Assembly: GCF_022533585.1 (NCBI RefSeq)
Contig: NZ_CP092827.1
Span: 187,001-251,000 of the forward strand
Source: Pseudomonas sp. LS.1a
Lineage (GTDB): Bacteria; Pseudomonadota; Gammaproteobacteria; Pseudomonadales; Pseudomonadaceae
DNA length: 64,000 nt
Direction of reading: 5' to 3'
A program made the translations under genes and the position numbers. Shown one piece after another: positions 39,470-47,572 of this stretch. The notes under the pieces were generated by a model. That model was not told the DNA's origin and did no database searches. It worked only from the letters and a program-made list of their open reading frames with translations. The stretch's first letter is position 1, and the number at the start of each line of letters is the position of its first letter.

Positions 39470-40847
39470 GGTGCAGGGCTCCAGTCGGGGTAGAGGTATA
39501 GCGGTAAGCCGAGCCAGGGTGGTCGGCAGGCAGGTGCGGGTGGTCGGCCTGGAACAGTTTTTCGCGCAGGGTGCCTTCGGCGTAGGCGGTCTTGTAGCGG
39601 CCACGCTGTTGCAACTGCGGGATGACCAGGTCGATGAAGTCCTCGAAGCTTTCCGGGGTAACGGTGCGGGTCAGGTTGAAACCGTCCAGGCCGGTTTCAT
39701 CGATCCAGGCGATCAGCTGCTCGGCCACCTGTTCGGGCGCGCCGACCAGGGTCACGTAGCGGCCACCCAGGGCGTGCTGCTGCAGCAGGCGCCGGCGGGT
39801 CCAGGCGTTGTCCTGCAACTGGCGCGTGGCGGACTGGATGGCGTTGCCCTGGCTGAAGGCAATCGGCTCGTCCAGCGCGTAGGCGGCGAAGTCGATGCCG
39901 GTGGACGCGGCGAAGTGCGCGACCCCGGCCTCGGCGCTGGCGTGGCGCAGGTACTCGGCGTGCCTGGCCTGGGCCTGCTGCTCGGTGGCGGCGACGATCA
40001 CCGTGATGCCCATGAACACCTTGACCGCCTGCGGGTCACGGCCAGCGGCCTGGGCGGCGGCGCGCACCTTGTCGACCTGGGCACGGGTGGCGGCCTTGTC
40101 CTGGCCACTGATGAACACGCATTCGGCATGGTTGCCGGCGAAGGCCAGACCACGCTGCGAGCTGCCGGCCTGGAACAGTACCGGGGTACGCTGCGGCGAG
40201 GGTTCGCACAGATGGTAGCCGTCGACCTTGTAGAACTCGCCCTGATGGTGGATCTTGCGCACCTTGTCGGGCCTGGCATAGACGCGCTGCTGGCGGTCGG
40301 CGACCACGGCATCGTCGGCCCAGCTGCCTTCCAGCAGCTTGTACAGCACCTGCAGGTACTCGTCGGCCTGGTCGTAGCGGCGGTCATGCTCCGGTTGCTG
40401 CGCCAGGCCCATGGCCCGGGCGGCGCTGTCGAGGTAGCCGGTGACGATGTTCCAGCCCACCCGGCCATTGCTCAGGTGGTCCAGGGTGGAAAGGCGCCGG
40501 GCGAACAGGTACGGCGCCTCGTAGGTGAGGTTGGCGGTGAGACCGAAACCCAGGTGGCGGGTGACGGCGGCCATGGCCGAGACCAGCAGCAGCGGGTCGT
40601 TGACCGGCAGCTGGATCGACTCCTTGAGGGTGACGTCCAGCGACTGGCCGTAGATGTCGTAGGTGCCGACGATGTCGGCGATGAACAGCCCGTCGAACAG
40701 GCCGCGCTCCAGCAGGCGCGCCAGGCTGGTCCAGTAGTCCAGGGTCTTGTACTGGGTCGAGGTGTCCCGTGGGTGGGTCCACAGGCCGTGGTTGATGTGC
40801 CCGACGCAGTTCATGTTGAAGGCATTGAGCAGGATCTGCCTGGCCAT
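39462..40847 (-). CDS. LLM-class FMNH2-dependent monooxygenase, NtaA/SnaA/DszA family
   Basis: Flavin-dependent oxygenase of 461 residues in the luciferase-like group that includes DszA (sulfone cleavage) and NtaA. Family marks are NGRVGWNIVTGYL, the GSSQRGLAFAGNHAECVF segment and a Trp-rich N-terminus (HGLWTHPRD). It needs reduced FMN from a separate reductase; none is in this operon, SsuE at 56210 is one candidate. Start overlaps the SfnB-type gene by one base (TGATG-like ATGA overlap region) and end overlaps metQ. The substrate is unknown, probably a sulfone or thioether product. Confidence 0.87.
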   Translation of the reverse strand: MARQILLNAFNMNCVGHINHGLWTHPRDTSTQYKTLDYWTSLARLLERGLFDGLFIADIVGTYDIYGQSLDVTLKESIQLPVNDPLLLVSAMAAVTRHLGFGLTANLTYEAPYLFARRLSTLDHLSNGRVGWNIVTGYLDSAARAMGLAQQPEHDRRYDQADEYLQVLYKLLEGSWADDAVVADRQQRVYARPDKVRKIHHQGEFYKVDGYHLCEPSPQRTPVLFQAGSSQRGLAFAGNHAECVFISGQDKAATRAQVDKVRAAAQAAGRDPQAVKVFMGITVIVAATEQQAQARHAEYLRHASAEAGVAHFAASTGIDFAAYALDEPIAFSQGNAIQSATRQLQDNAWTRRRLLQQHALGGRYVTLVGAPEQVAEQLIAWIDETGLDGFNLTRTVTPESFEDFIDLVIPQLQQRGRYKTAYAEGTLREKLFQADHPHLPADHPGSAYRYTSTPTGALHHA

Positions 40848-42028
40848 CAGATAGTCCCCCGGCGTGGTGGGTTGGCATCGTTGAGGTAGTAGTTGCCGAT
40901 GGCGTGGTACTTCCAGCGCACCGGGTCGTGCAGGGTGTGCACGCGGGCGTTGCGCCAGTGGCGGTCGAGGTTGTGTTCGGCCAGGGTGGCCTGGCTACCG
41001 CCCAGTTCGAACAGGGTGGTGCCGGCTGCGAGGGAAATTTCGGTGCTGATGGCGCGGGCCTCGGCCACCGCGATGGATGCGGCTGCCACGTTGTCGGCAG
41101 TGCTGTCGTCGCGGGCACGGTCCAGGTATTCACCGGCACGCTCCAGCAAGGCTTCGGCGGCATGCAGGCGGATCGCCAGGTGGCCGAAACTCTTCAACGT
41201 CAGCGGGTCATCGCTGGCTTTGTCCAGGCCGGAGTCGACCCAGGGGCGGCTGCGGGTGCGCACGAAGTGCAGGGCATCATCAAAGGCGGCGCGGGCGATG
41301 CCGGTGTCGATGGCAGCATGAAGGATCTGCGCCAGCGGGCCGACCGGGGTGGGGCGTTCGAAGGCGCTCTGGAAGGGCACCACGTCGGCGGCGCTGACGT
41401 ATACGTTGTCGAACACCACCGAGCCGCTGCCGGTGGTGCGCTGGCCGAAGCCGCTCCAGTCGTCGATCACCTGCAGGCCCTTGCTGTCGGCCGGGACGAA
41501 GGCCAGGTGCTGTACGCCATGCTCATCGACCACCGATGTGGGAATGCGCTGGGCGTAGATGGCGCCGGTGGCGTAGAACTTGCGGCCATTGATGCGAAAG
41601 CCATCGCCGTCGCGGGTCAGGCGGGTGGTGCGCTCGTTGGCGGTCTTGGTGCCCAGTTCGGCCAGGGCGTTGCCGAAGCGCTTGCCCGCCAGTACTTCGG
41701 CGTACAGGCGCTGTTGCTGTTCGGGCGTGCCGTTTACCCGGAGTACTTCCAGGGCGTAGAAATGGTTTTGCGGGATCTGGCCGAGGGAGCCGTCGGCCTG
41801 GGCGATGCGGGCGATGACCTTGGCCAGGGTGACGTTGGACACGCCGGCGCCACCGAAGGCCTTGGGCACGCTGATGGCCCACAGGCCGGAGCGGGTGAAC
41901 AGCTCGAGCTCGGTGTGTGGCAGGCGGCGTTCGCGGTCGCGCAGGGCGCTGTCGCGGCGCAGTTGTTGGGCGACTTCTTCGGCAACGTTCAGGGCTTGGG
42001 TGTCGTCGGTAATGATGCTTGTAGTCAT
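40847..42028 (-). CDS. SfnB/DszC-type acyl-CoA-dehydrogenase-fold oxidoreductase (copy 1)
   Basis: Flavin oxidoreductase of 393 residues with the acyl-CoA dehydrogenase fold, of the SfnB/DszC group linked to sulfur acquisition from thioethers, sulfoxides and sulfones. Marks: GLWAISVPKAFGG, DDWSGFGQRTTGSG and the C-terminal DRHWRNARVHTLHDP, which typifies DszC/SfnB members rather than true acyl-CoA dehydrogenases. No Met or Cys after the initiator. Coupled directly to the DszA-type gene. Confidence 0.87.
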   Translation of the reverse strand: MTTSIITDDTQALNVAEEVAQQLRRDSALRDRERRLPHTELELFTRSGLWAISVPKAFGGAGVSNVTLAKVIARIAQADGSLGQIPQNHFYALEVLRVNGTPEQQQRLYAEVLAGKRFGNALAELGTKTANERTTRLTRDGDGFRINGRKFYATGAIYAQRIPTSVVDEHGVQHLAFVPADSKGLQVIDDWSGFGQRTTGSGSVVFDNVYVSAADVVPFQSAFERPTPVGPLAQILHAAIDTGIARAAFDDALHFVRTRSRPWVDSGLDKASDDPLTLKSFGHLAIRLHAAEALLERAGEYLDRARDDSTADNVAAASIAVAEARAISTEISLAAGTTLFELGGSQATLAEHNLDRHWRNARVHTLHDPVRWKYHAIGNYYLNDANPPRRGTI

Positions 42029-42037
42029 GGTGTTCTC

Positions 42038-42157
42038 CGGGGGCCGCTGCGCGGCCCTTCGCGGGCTCGCCCGCTCCCACAGGTAAAGTGATGCCTGTTC
42101 TGGCGGTGGTTATCCTGTGGGAGCGGGCGAGCCCGCGAAGGGCTGCGCAGCAGCCCC
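42038..42157. repeat. REP pair, GGGCTCGCCC class, between the two SfnB-type genes
   Basis: CCCTTCGCGGGCTCGCCCGC with outer GGGCCGCTGCGCGGCCC hairpin, and inverted copy ending GCGAAGGGCTGCGCAGCAGC. It interrupts an otherwise continuous unit and could stabilise or separate transcripts. Confidence 0.9.
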
Positions 42158-42169
42158 AAAGGCAGCAAG

Positions 42170-43411
42170 TCAGATCCAGGAATGCCGCGCTGGCAAGGTG
42201 CCGTTAAGGTGGTAAGCGCCGACCGCGTGGTACTTCCAGCGCACCGGGTCATGCAGGGTGTGCACCCGGGCATTGCGCCAGTGGCGGTCGAGGTTGAACT
42301 CGGCGAGGGTGGCGCGGCTGCCGGCCAGCTCGAACAGCTTCTCGCTGGCCTGCAGGGCAATCTCGGTAGTCAGCACCTTGGCCTCGGCCACCGCGATCGA
42401 GGCTCGCGCCGCGCTTGCTGCATCGATCGGCGCGGCATTGACCTCGTCGAGGACCCGCGCGGCCTTGCGCAGCAGCGCTTCGGCGGCGTGCAGCTCGAGC
42501 TTCAGGCGGCCAATGTCGGCGATTACATAGGGGTCGTCGCTGGCGCGGTCGACCTTGGCCTCGATCCATGGCCGGGCCTTTTCGCGCACGAAACTGATGG
42601 CATCTTCGATCGCCGCTTCGGCAATGCCGGCATCGATCGCCGCCTGGATCAGCTGCGAGGCCGCGCCCTGGATGTTGGGAGTGTCGCGCTGGCGCCAGTT
42701 GTCGATCACCAGGTCGGCATCCACCGGTACCTGGTCGAGCAGTACGGTGCCGCTGGCAGTGGTGCGCTGGCCGAACCCCGACCAGTCATCGACGATGCGC
42801 AGCCCCGGGCTGCCCCGGCGTACGAACGCCAGGCGCTGGCGGCCTTCGTCGTCCAGTGCCTTGACCGCCACCCAGTGGGCGAACAGGGCACCGGTGGAAT
42901 AGAACTTCTCACCGCTGATGCGATAGCTGTCACCGACGCGGGTGATCCTGGCCTTGAGAGTCAGGGTGTCCTTGGTGCCGCGCTCGGGGCCGGCATTGCC
43001 GATGCGCCAGCCGTCGAGCACGCTGCGGAAGATTACCGCCTGCTGTGCCTCGGTGGCGGTCAGGCGCAGCAGTTGCAGCATGCCGAACTGGTTCTGCGGG
43101 ATTTGCCCCAGGGCCGGGTCGGCGGCGCTGATCAGGCGGAACACTTCGGCCACGGTCTCGAACGACACATCGGGGCCACCGTGGGCCTTCGGTACGCTGA
43201 TGCTGCCCAGGCCGCTGCGGGTGAACAGTTCGATTTCGGCCCATGGCAGCTTGCGTTGCTGGTCGCGGCGGGCTGCCTGCTCGCGGGCGACCTCAGCCAG
43301 TTCGCGGGCCGCTTGCAGGGCTTCGGCGTCGTTGCGCAGTACCTTGGCCGGCAGCAGCAGGGGCGAGCTGTCGAGATCGCTGTGGAACTGGGTATTGGCT
43401 TGGCTGGACAT
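42170..43411 (-). CDS. SfnB/DszC-type acyl-CoA-dehydrogenase-fold oxidoreductase (copy 2)
   Basis: Second member (413 aa) of the same family: LGSISVPKAHGG, DDWSGFGQRTTASG and DRHWRNARVHTLHDP. It shares the C-terminal block almost exactly with copy 1 but has diverged elsewhere and carries a longer N-terminus, suggesting an older duplication with a different substrate or step. One internal Met and no Cys. First gene of the unit; the 325 bases upstream contain a TTTGGAATATG box (43593-43603) and a long AT-rich stretch around 43550-43610, likely the promoter. Confidence 0.87.
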   Translation of the reverse strand: MSSQANTQFHSDLDSSPLLLPAKVLRNDAEALQAARELAEVAREQAARRDQQRKLPWAEIELFTRSGLGSISVPKAHGGPDVSFETVAEVFRLISAADPALGQIPQNQFGMLQLLRLTATEAQQAVIFRSVLDGWRIGNAGPERGTKDTLTLKARITRVGDSYRISGEKFYSTGALFAHWVAVKALDDEGRQRLAFVRRGSPGLRIVDDWSGFGQRTTASGTVLLDQVPVDADLVIDNWRQRDTPNIQGAASQLIQAAIDAGIAEAAIEDAISFVREKARPWIEAKVDRASDDPYVIADIGRLKLELHAAEALLRKAARVLDEVNAAPIDAASAARASIAVAEAKVLTTEIALQASEKLFELAGSRATLAEFNLDRHWRNARVHTLHDPVRWKYHAVGAYHLNGTLPARHSWI

Positions 43412-43631
43412 CAGTACCGCTCCTTGGCTGCACTCAATGCCCTGGCGTTACGCACTGGGGTGATTGTGATCCTGACCATTCCTGACCTCACAAAAAAGTA
43501 ATGCCGCTACAGCTGATCGCGGCAGATGTGTGCTGGTCCGGTGGTCCGGTATATATACCCTAATGCTTTATAAAAAGTTTATGAACTAACTCTTTGGAAT
43601 ATGTATAGAAGGAGGTATTTGCTCTGGATGT

Positions 43632-43733
43632 GCCGGCCTCTTCGCGGGCACGCCCGCTCCCACAGGTACAGCACAGGTTTTGAAATCGGTGCAATACCTG
43701 TGGGAGCGGGCGTGCCCGCGAAGAGGCCGGTAC
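43632..43733. repeat. REP pair, GGGCACGCCC class
   Basis: GGCCTCTTCGCGGGCACGCC and its inverted copy, between the AT-rich promoter region of the SfnB unit and the end of the cystine-type ATPase gene. Confidence 0.9.
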
Positions 43734-43737
43734 AGGT

Positions 43738-44496
43738 TTACTCGGAGGCAGCAGTCCCCAGGAACTTGCGCAGGAACTGCCGGGTACGCTCTTCCTTTGG
43801 CGCTGCAAACAGCGCCTTGGCCTCGCCCTGTTCCACGATCACGCCCTTGTCGAAGAAGATCACCCGGTTCGCCACATCCCGGGCAAAGCTCATCTCGTGG
43901 GTGACGATGATCATGGTGCGCTTCTCCTCGGCCAGGCCGCGGATGGTCGCCAGCACTTCACCCACCAGTTCGGGGTCCAGCGCCGAGGTCGGCTCGTCGA
44001 ACAGGATCACCTCCGGCTCCATGGCCAGGGCGCGGGCGATAGCCACCCGTTGCTGCTGGCCACCGGACAGGCGCCGCGGGTAGGCGTCTTCCTTGCCTGC
44101 CAGGCCGACCTTGGCCAGCAGGCGCCGGCCCAGTTCGATGGCCTGCTCGCGGGGCGTCTTCTTGACGATCACTGGCCCCTCGATCACGTTTTCCAGAGCG
44201 GTGCGGTGAGGGAACAGGTTGAAGTTCTGAAACACGAACCCGGCCTGTTGGCGCAAACGGCGGATCGCACTTTGCTGGCCACCCAGCGGGCGGTTGGCGT
44301 CGATGCTGATGTCGCCAATCTGGATCTGCCCGGCATCGGGTGTTTCCAGCAGGTTGAGGCAACGCAGGAAGGTAGTCTTGCCCGAGCCACTGGGGCCGAT
44401 AATGGCCACCACTTCGCCGGGCTGCACGGTCAGGTCGATACCGTCGAGCACGGTCTGGCCCTTGAACCGCTTGGTCAGGCCTTTGACTTCAATCAT
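43738..44496 (-). CDS. Polar amino-acid ABC ATPase, cystine type
   Basis: ATPase (252 aa) of the PAAT family. ATG 44496 (MIEVKGLTKRF) is preferred over an in-frame TTG at 44502 because CAGGAG lies eight bases before the ATG. Walker [10 protein letters not shown], signature LSGGQQQRV and Walker B VILFDEPTSALDP are intact. Last gene of a three-gene unit with a YecS-like permease and a FliY-like binding protein, the arrangement of the TcyJLN cystine importer. Confidence 0.87.
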   Translation of the reverse strand: MIEVKGLTKRFKGQTVLDGIDLTVQPGEVVAIIGPSGSGKTTFLRCLNLLETPDAGQIQIGDISIDANRPLGGQQSAIRRLRQQAGFVFQNFNLFPHRTALENVIEGPVIVKKTPREQAIELGRRLLAKVGLAGKEDAYPRRLSGGQQQRVAIARALAMEPEVILFDEPTSALDPELVGEVLATIRGLAEEKRTMIIVTHEMSFARDVANRVIFFDKGVIVEQGEAKALFAAPKEERTRQFLRKFLGTAASE

Positions 44497-44498
44497 GC

Positions 44499-45167
44499 TC
44501 AATGCTCCTGGTCATGCTGGTTGACGCGCGCTTCCATGCGGTTCTGGAAGTGCGCGAGGATGCTGCACAGCACCCAGTAGATGACCGCCACCGCCACGTA
44601 CATGGTGAACACTTCGAAGGTGCGCGCGGTAATCAGCTGGGCCTGGCGGAACAGCTCGGGCACCTGGATGGTCGCCGCCAGGGCGGTGTCCTTGACCAGC
44701 GAGATGAAGCTGTTGCCCAACGGCGGCAGGGCGGTGCGCAAGGCCTGGGGCAGGATCGCCCGGCGCATGGCCTGGACGCGGGTCATGCCGATACTGGCGG
44801 CGGCTTCCCACTGGCCACGGTCGATCGAGGAAATCGCCGCGCGCAGGATCTCGCAGATATAGGCGGCCATGTTCAGCGACAGGCCGATCAGCGAGGCCGG
44901 GATCGGGTCGAGCTCGATACCGATCTGCGGCATGCCGAAGTAGATGACGAACAGCTGCACCAGCAGCGGCGTGCCGCGGAAGAACGACACGTAGACCCGC
45001 GCCAGCCAGTTCAGCGGCAGAATCTTCGACAAACGCATCAGCGCCAGGGCAAAGCCCAGCAGCAGGCCGAAGAACATGCCGCCAACACTGAGCAGCACTG
45101 TATAACCCGCGCCCTTCAGCAGGAAGGGCGTGGAGTCGACAACGAGTTGCAGGCTTTCAGCGATCAT
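44499..45167 (-). CDS. Polar amino-acid ABC permease, cystine type (TcyL/YecS-like)
   Basis: Permease of 222 residues with five predicted helices and the PAAT EAA loop EAAASIGMTRVQAMRR. FFRGTPLLVQLFVIYFG is the conserved His/Glu/Gln-type segment of amino-acid permeases. Coupled to the binding-protein gene by a four-base ATGA overlap, and two bases separate it from the ATPase start. Normal Met content, unlike the binding protein. Confidence 0.88.
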   Translation of the reverse strand: MIAESLQLVVDSTPFLLKGAGYTVLLSVGGMFFGLLLGFALALMRLSKILPLNWLARVYVSFFRGTPLLVQLFVIYFGMPQIGIELDPIPASLIGLSLNMAAYICEILRAAISSIDRGQWEAAASIGMTRVQAMRRAILPQALRTALPPLGNSFISLVKDTALAATIQVPELFRQAQLITARTFEVFTMYVAVAVIYWVLCSILAHFQNRMEARVNQHDQEH

Positions 45168-45958
45168 TTGGTGACATCGGCACCGAAGTATTTCTCGGAC
45201 AGCTTGGCCAGCGTGCCGTCAGCCTTGAGCTTGTCCAGCGCCTTGTTGATCGCTGCCAGCAGTTCCGGCTCGCCCTTGCGCAGGGCTACGCCGCTTTCCA
45301 GGCGCGAGAAGGCATCGCCGGCCAGTTCGGTGTCCTTGGCTTTCTGTGCGTATTCCAGCGCAGCAAGGCGGTCGATCAGGATGGCGTCGATGCGGCCGTT
45401 GCGCAGGTCGGCGAACTTGCTCGGGTCGTCTTCATAGGTGCGCACATCGGCTTGCGGCACGTCCTGCTTGACCCATTGCTCGTAGTTGGTGCCCAGGCCT
45501 ACGCCGACCTTTTTGCCGGCCAGGTCGGCGGCCTTGTGGATGTTCAGCTGCTCGGCCTTCTTCTTCAGGATCAGCGCCTGGATGCCGGAGATGGTGTAAG
45601 GCTCGGAGAAGTCGTACTTCTTCTTGCGCTCTTCGGAAATGGTCACCTGGTTGATCACCACGTCCAGGCGCTTGGATTCCAGTGCGGCGAGGATGCCGTC
45701 CCACTTGGTCGGCTGTACCTTGGCCTTTACCCCCAGCTCTTTGGCCAGCAGTTCGGAAAGCTCCACTTCGAAGCCGGTCAGCTTGCCGTTTTCGTCCTGG
45801 AAGCTGAACGGTGGGTAGGTGCCTTCGAGGCCGACGTTGATCACGCCTTTTTCCTGGATGGTCTTCAATTGCTCGCCGGCGAAGGCCTGGCTGAGCAGGC
45901 CGGCACCCAGCAGGAGTGCCAGGCTGGCGTTGAGTAGCGGTTTGGCGAATTTCGACAT
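45164..45958 (-). CDS. Periplasmic cystine-type binding protein (TcyJ/FliY-like)
   Basis: Binding protein (264 aa) of the SBP_bac_3 family with signal peptide ending QAFAGEQ. GLEGTYPPFSFQDENGKLTGFE and DVVINQVTISEERKKKYDFSEPY are typical of FliY. The chain after the initiator contains no Met or Cys, which supports expression when sulfur is short. Divergent from the serine acetyltransferase gene, with 390 bases between them. Confidence 0.88.
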   Translation of the reverse strand: MSKFAKPLLNASLALLLGAGLLSQAFAGEQLKTIQEKGVINVGLEGTYPPFSFQDENGKLTGFEVELSELLAKELGVKAKVQPTKWDGILAALESKRLDVVINQVTISEERKKKYDFSEPYTISGIQALILKKKAEQLNIHKAADLAGKKVGVGLGTNYEQWVKQDVPQADVRTYEDDPSKFADLRNGRIDAILIDRLAALEYAQKAKDTELAGDAFSRLESGVALRKGEPELLAAINKALDKLKADGTLAKLSEKYFGADVTK

Positions 45959-46021
45959 GACAGAGCCCCGCGCTTGTTGTGGAAGTAGTGGGTGGCGAAT
46001 ATAGAGTTGGCTGCTTAGGCC

Positions 46022-46054
46022 AGGAAATACTAAAAAATTATTTTGTTATTTCCT
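46022..46054. promoter_or_regulatory. AT-rich dyad AGGAAATA...TATTTCCT upstream of the cystine-type operon
   Basis: Eight-base perfect arms (46022-46029 and 46047-46054) separated by 17 AT-rich bases, 64 bases before the binding-protein start. The size suits a LysR-type (CysB-like) site; inference only. The rest of the 390-base gap contains a TGGAATAA at 46143-46150, palindrome TTACATGTAA at 46192-46201 and a REP pair. Confidence 0.4.
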
Positions 46055-46207
46055 TTTTGGTTTTTGCCAGTTGCTGGCTGCTTTGAGGGTAGGCGAGGTT
46101 GCCTGCTCCGTCATCGCGGCTTATGCCTGACTTAGCGCAGGATGGAATAAAGCGTTGTTTTTTCCAAGAGACGGATTTGCCGTAGAGTGGATTACATGTA
46201 AGCAGGT

Positions 46208-46302
46208 CCGGCCCTTACGCGGGTGAACCCGCCCCCACAGGGACTACACAGATCTTGAGCCTTGTGGTGTACCTGTGGGAGCGGGTTTACCCGCGAAGAG
46301 GC
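46208..46302. repeat. REP pair
   Basis: CCGGCCCTTACGCGGGTGAA and inverted GAGCGGGTTTACCCGCGAAG, immediately before epsC; the first copy has several substitutions. Confidence 0.85.
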
Positions 46303-46349
46303 CTGACCTGCCGATAAAAACAGTTGGCCTCTTCAGGCAGGAGAAAACC

Positions 46350-47282
46350 GTGAGCGAACAACCTTCATCCGGGCACTGGCAGTTGCAGAGCATCGTCACC
46401 GGCCTGCGCGGTGCCCGTGAACAATGGCGTACCCGCAATGGCCGCAGCATTGGCGAGCAGGGCGGGCGTGAGCTGCCTTCGCGCGAGGCGATGCGGCAGA
46501 TTCTGGAACAACTGTGCGGCGCGCTGTTTCCCATGCGCCTTGGCCCGGTCGACCTGCGCGAAGAAAGCGAAGACTTCTACGTTGGCCATACCTTGGATGC
46601 CGCGCTGACTGCCTTGCTGGCCCAGGCCCGCCTGGAGCTGCGCTACGCCGCGCGGCAAAGCAAGGGCGACCTGGCCGGCGTCGATGCCCATGCGCTGAGC
46701 CTGGTGCAGGGCTTCGCCGCCGCCCTGCCGGGCCTGCGCGTGCTGCTCGACACCGACGTGCTGGCCGCCTACCACGGCGACCCGGCGGCGCGCAGCGTCG
46801 ATGAAGTGCTGCTGTGCTACCCGGGCATACTGGCGATCATCCACCACCGCCTGGCGCACCACCTGTACCAGGCCGGCCTGCCGTTGCTGGCGCGGATCAG
46901 CTCGGAGCTCGCGCATTCGGCCACGGGGATCGACATTCACCCCGGAGCGCAGATCGGCCCGAGCTTCTTCATCGACCACGGCACCGGCGTGGTGATCGGC
47001 GAAACCGCGATCATCGGCGAACGTGTGCGCATCTACCAGGCGGTGACCCTGGGCGCCAAGCGCTTCCCCAGCGATGAGTCGGGCACGCTGCACAAGGGCC
47101 TGCCACGCCACCCGATCGTCGAGGACGATGTGGTGATCTATGCCGGGGCCACGGTGCTGGGGCGGATTACCATCGGCAAAGGCTCGACCATTGGCGGCAA
47201 TGTGTGGCTGACCCGCAGTGTGCCGGCCGAGAGCAACATTACCCAGGCCAACCTGCAGCTGGATTGCCAGGACAAGAACTGA
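46350..47282 (+). CDS. epsC: Serine O-acetyltransferase, EpsC type
   Basis: Makes O-acetylserine, the carbon acceptor for sulfide in cysteine synthesis. GTG 46350 follows CAGGAG by seven bases; 310 residues. A helical N-terminal half (about 1-190) is followed by the left-handed beta-helix: GIDIHPGAQIGPSFFIDHGT, VVIGETAIIGERVRIYQAVT and the loop RHPIVEDDVVIYAGATVLG. Catalytic Asp/His residues are present in FIDHGTG and RHPIV. Placed next to a cystine importer it links uptake and synthesis of cysteine. Confidence 0.92.
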   Translation: MSEQPSSGHWQLQSIVTGLRGAREQWRTRNGRSIGEQGGRELPSREAMRQILEQLCGALFPMRLGPVDLREESEDFYVGHTLDAALTALLAQARLELRYAARQSKGDLAGVDAHALSLVQGFAAALPGLRVLLDTDVLAAYHGDPAARSVDEVLLCYPGILAIIHHRLAHHLYQAGLPLLARISSELAHSATGIDIHPGAQIGPSFFIDHGTGVVIGETAIIGERVRIYQAVTLGAKRFPSDESGTLHKGLPRHPIVEDDVVIYAGATVLGRITIGKGSTIGGNVWLTRSVPAESNITQANLQLDCQDKN

Positions 47283-47304
47283 TCTAGCATCTCTTTAGCC
47301 TGTA

Positions 47305-47400
47305 CTGGCCTCTTCGCGGGCTTGCCCGCTCCCACAGGAACCCCACAGATTTTGAATCTTGTGCAGTATCTGTGGGAGCGGGTTTACCCGCGAAAGGGCC
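47305..47400. repeat. REP pair
   Basis: GGCCTCTTCGCGGGCTTGCC and inverted GAGCGGGTTTACCCGCGAAA downstream of epsC; the two copies have different loop sequences. Confidence 0.9.
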
Positions 47401-47459
47401 AGAACAGGAGGGCACCAATCAGCGCCCCAATTCGCATTGAAATCCGATCCATGTTTAAC

Positions 47460-47475
47460 TTGAACGCTTGTTCAA
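47460..47475. promoter_or_regulatory. Candidate BetI operator TTGAACGCTTGTTCAA
   Basis: Perfect 6-bp inverted repeat around GCTT, 98 bases before the BCCT start. The half-site TTGAAC with inner G matches the type of site used by the choline repressor BetI. No betI gene is in this window, so control would act from elsewhere. Confidence 0.5.
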
Positions 47476-47572
47476 TGAAAAACGCTGGTCCGCTGCCGGT
47501 GTTCAACAGGAGGATTCCTTTGCTGAACCCGTTCATTCCGAACCTTACGTCATTCGACGAGGTGCACCCCCA

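Noticed and set aside
38549..42091. Long plus-strand frames opposite metQ, DszA-type and SfnB-type genes
   Set aside because: No ribosome sites or domains; they mirror the true genes on the minus strand.
43412..43631. Sigma-54 promoter before the SfnB-type genes
   Set aside because: Some sfn genes elsewhere depend on sigma-54, but I found no TGGCAC-N5-TTGC match on the minus strand of this region.
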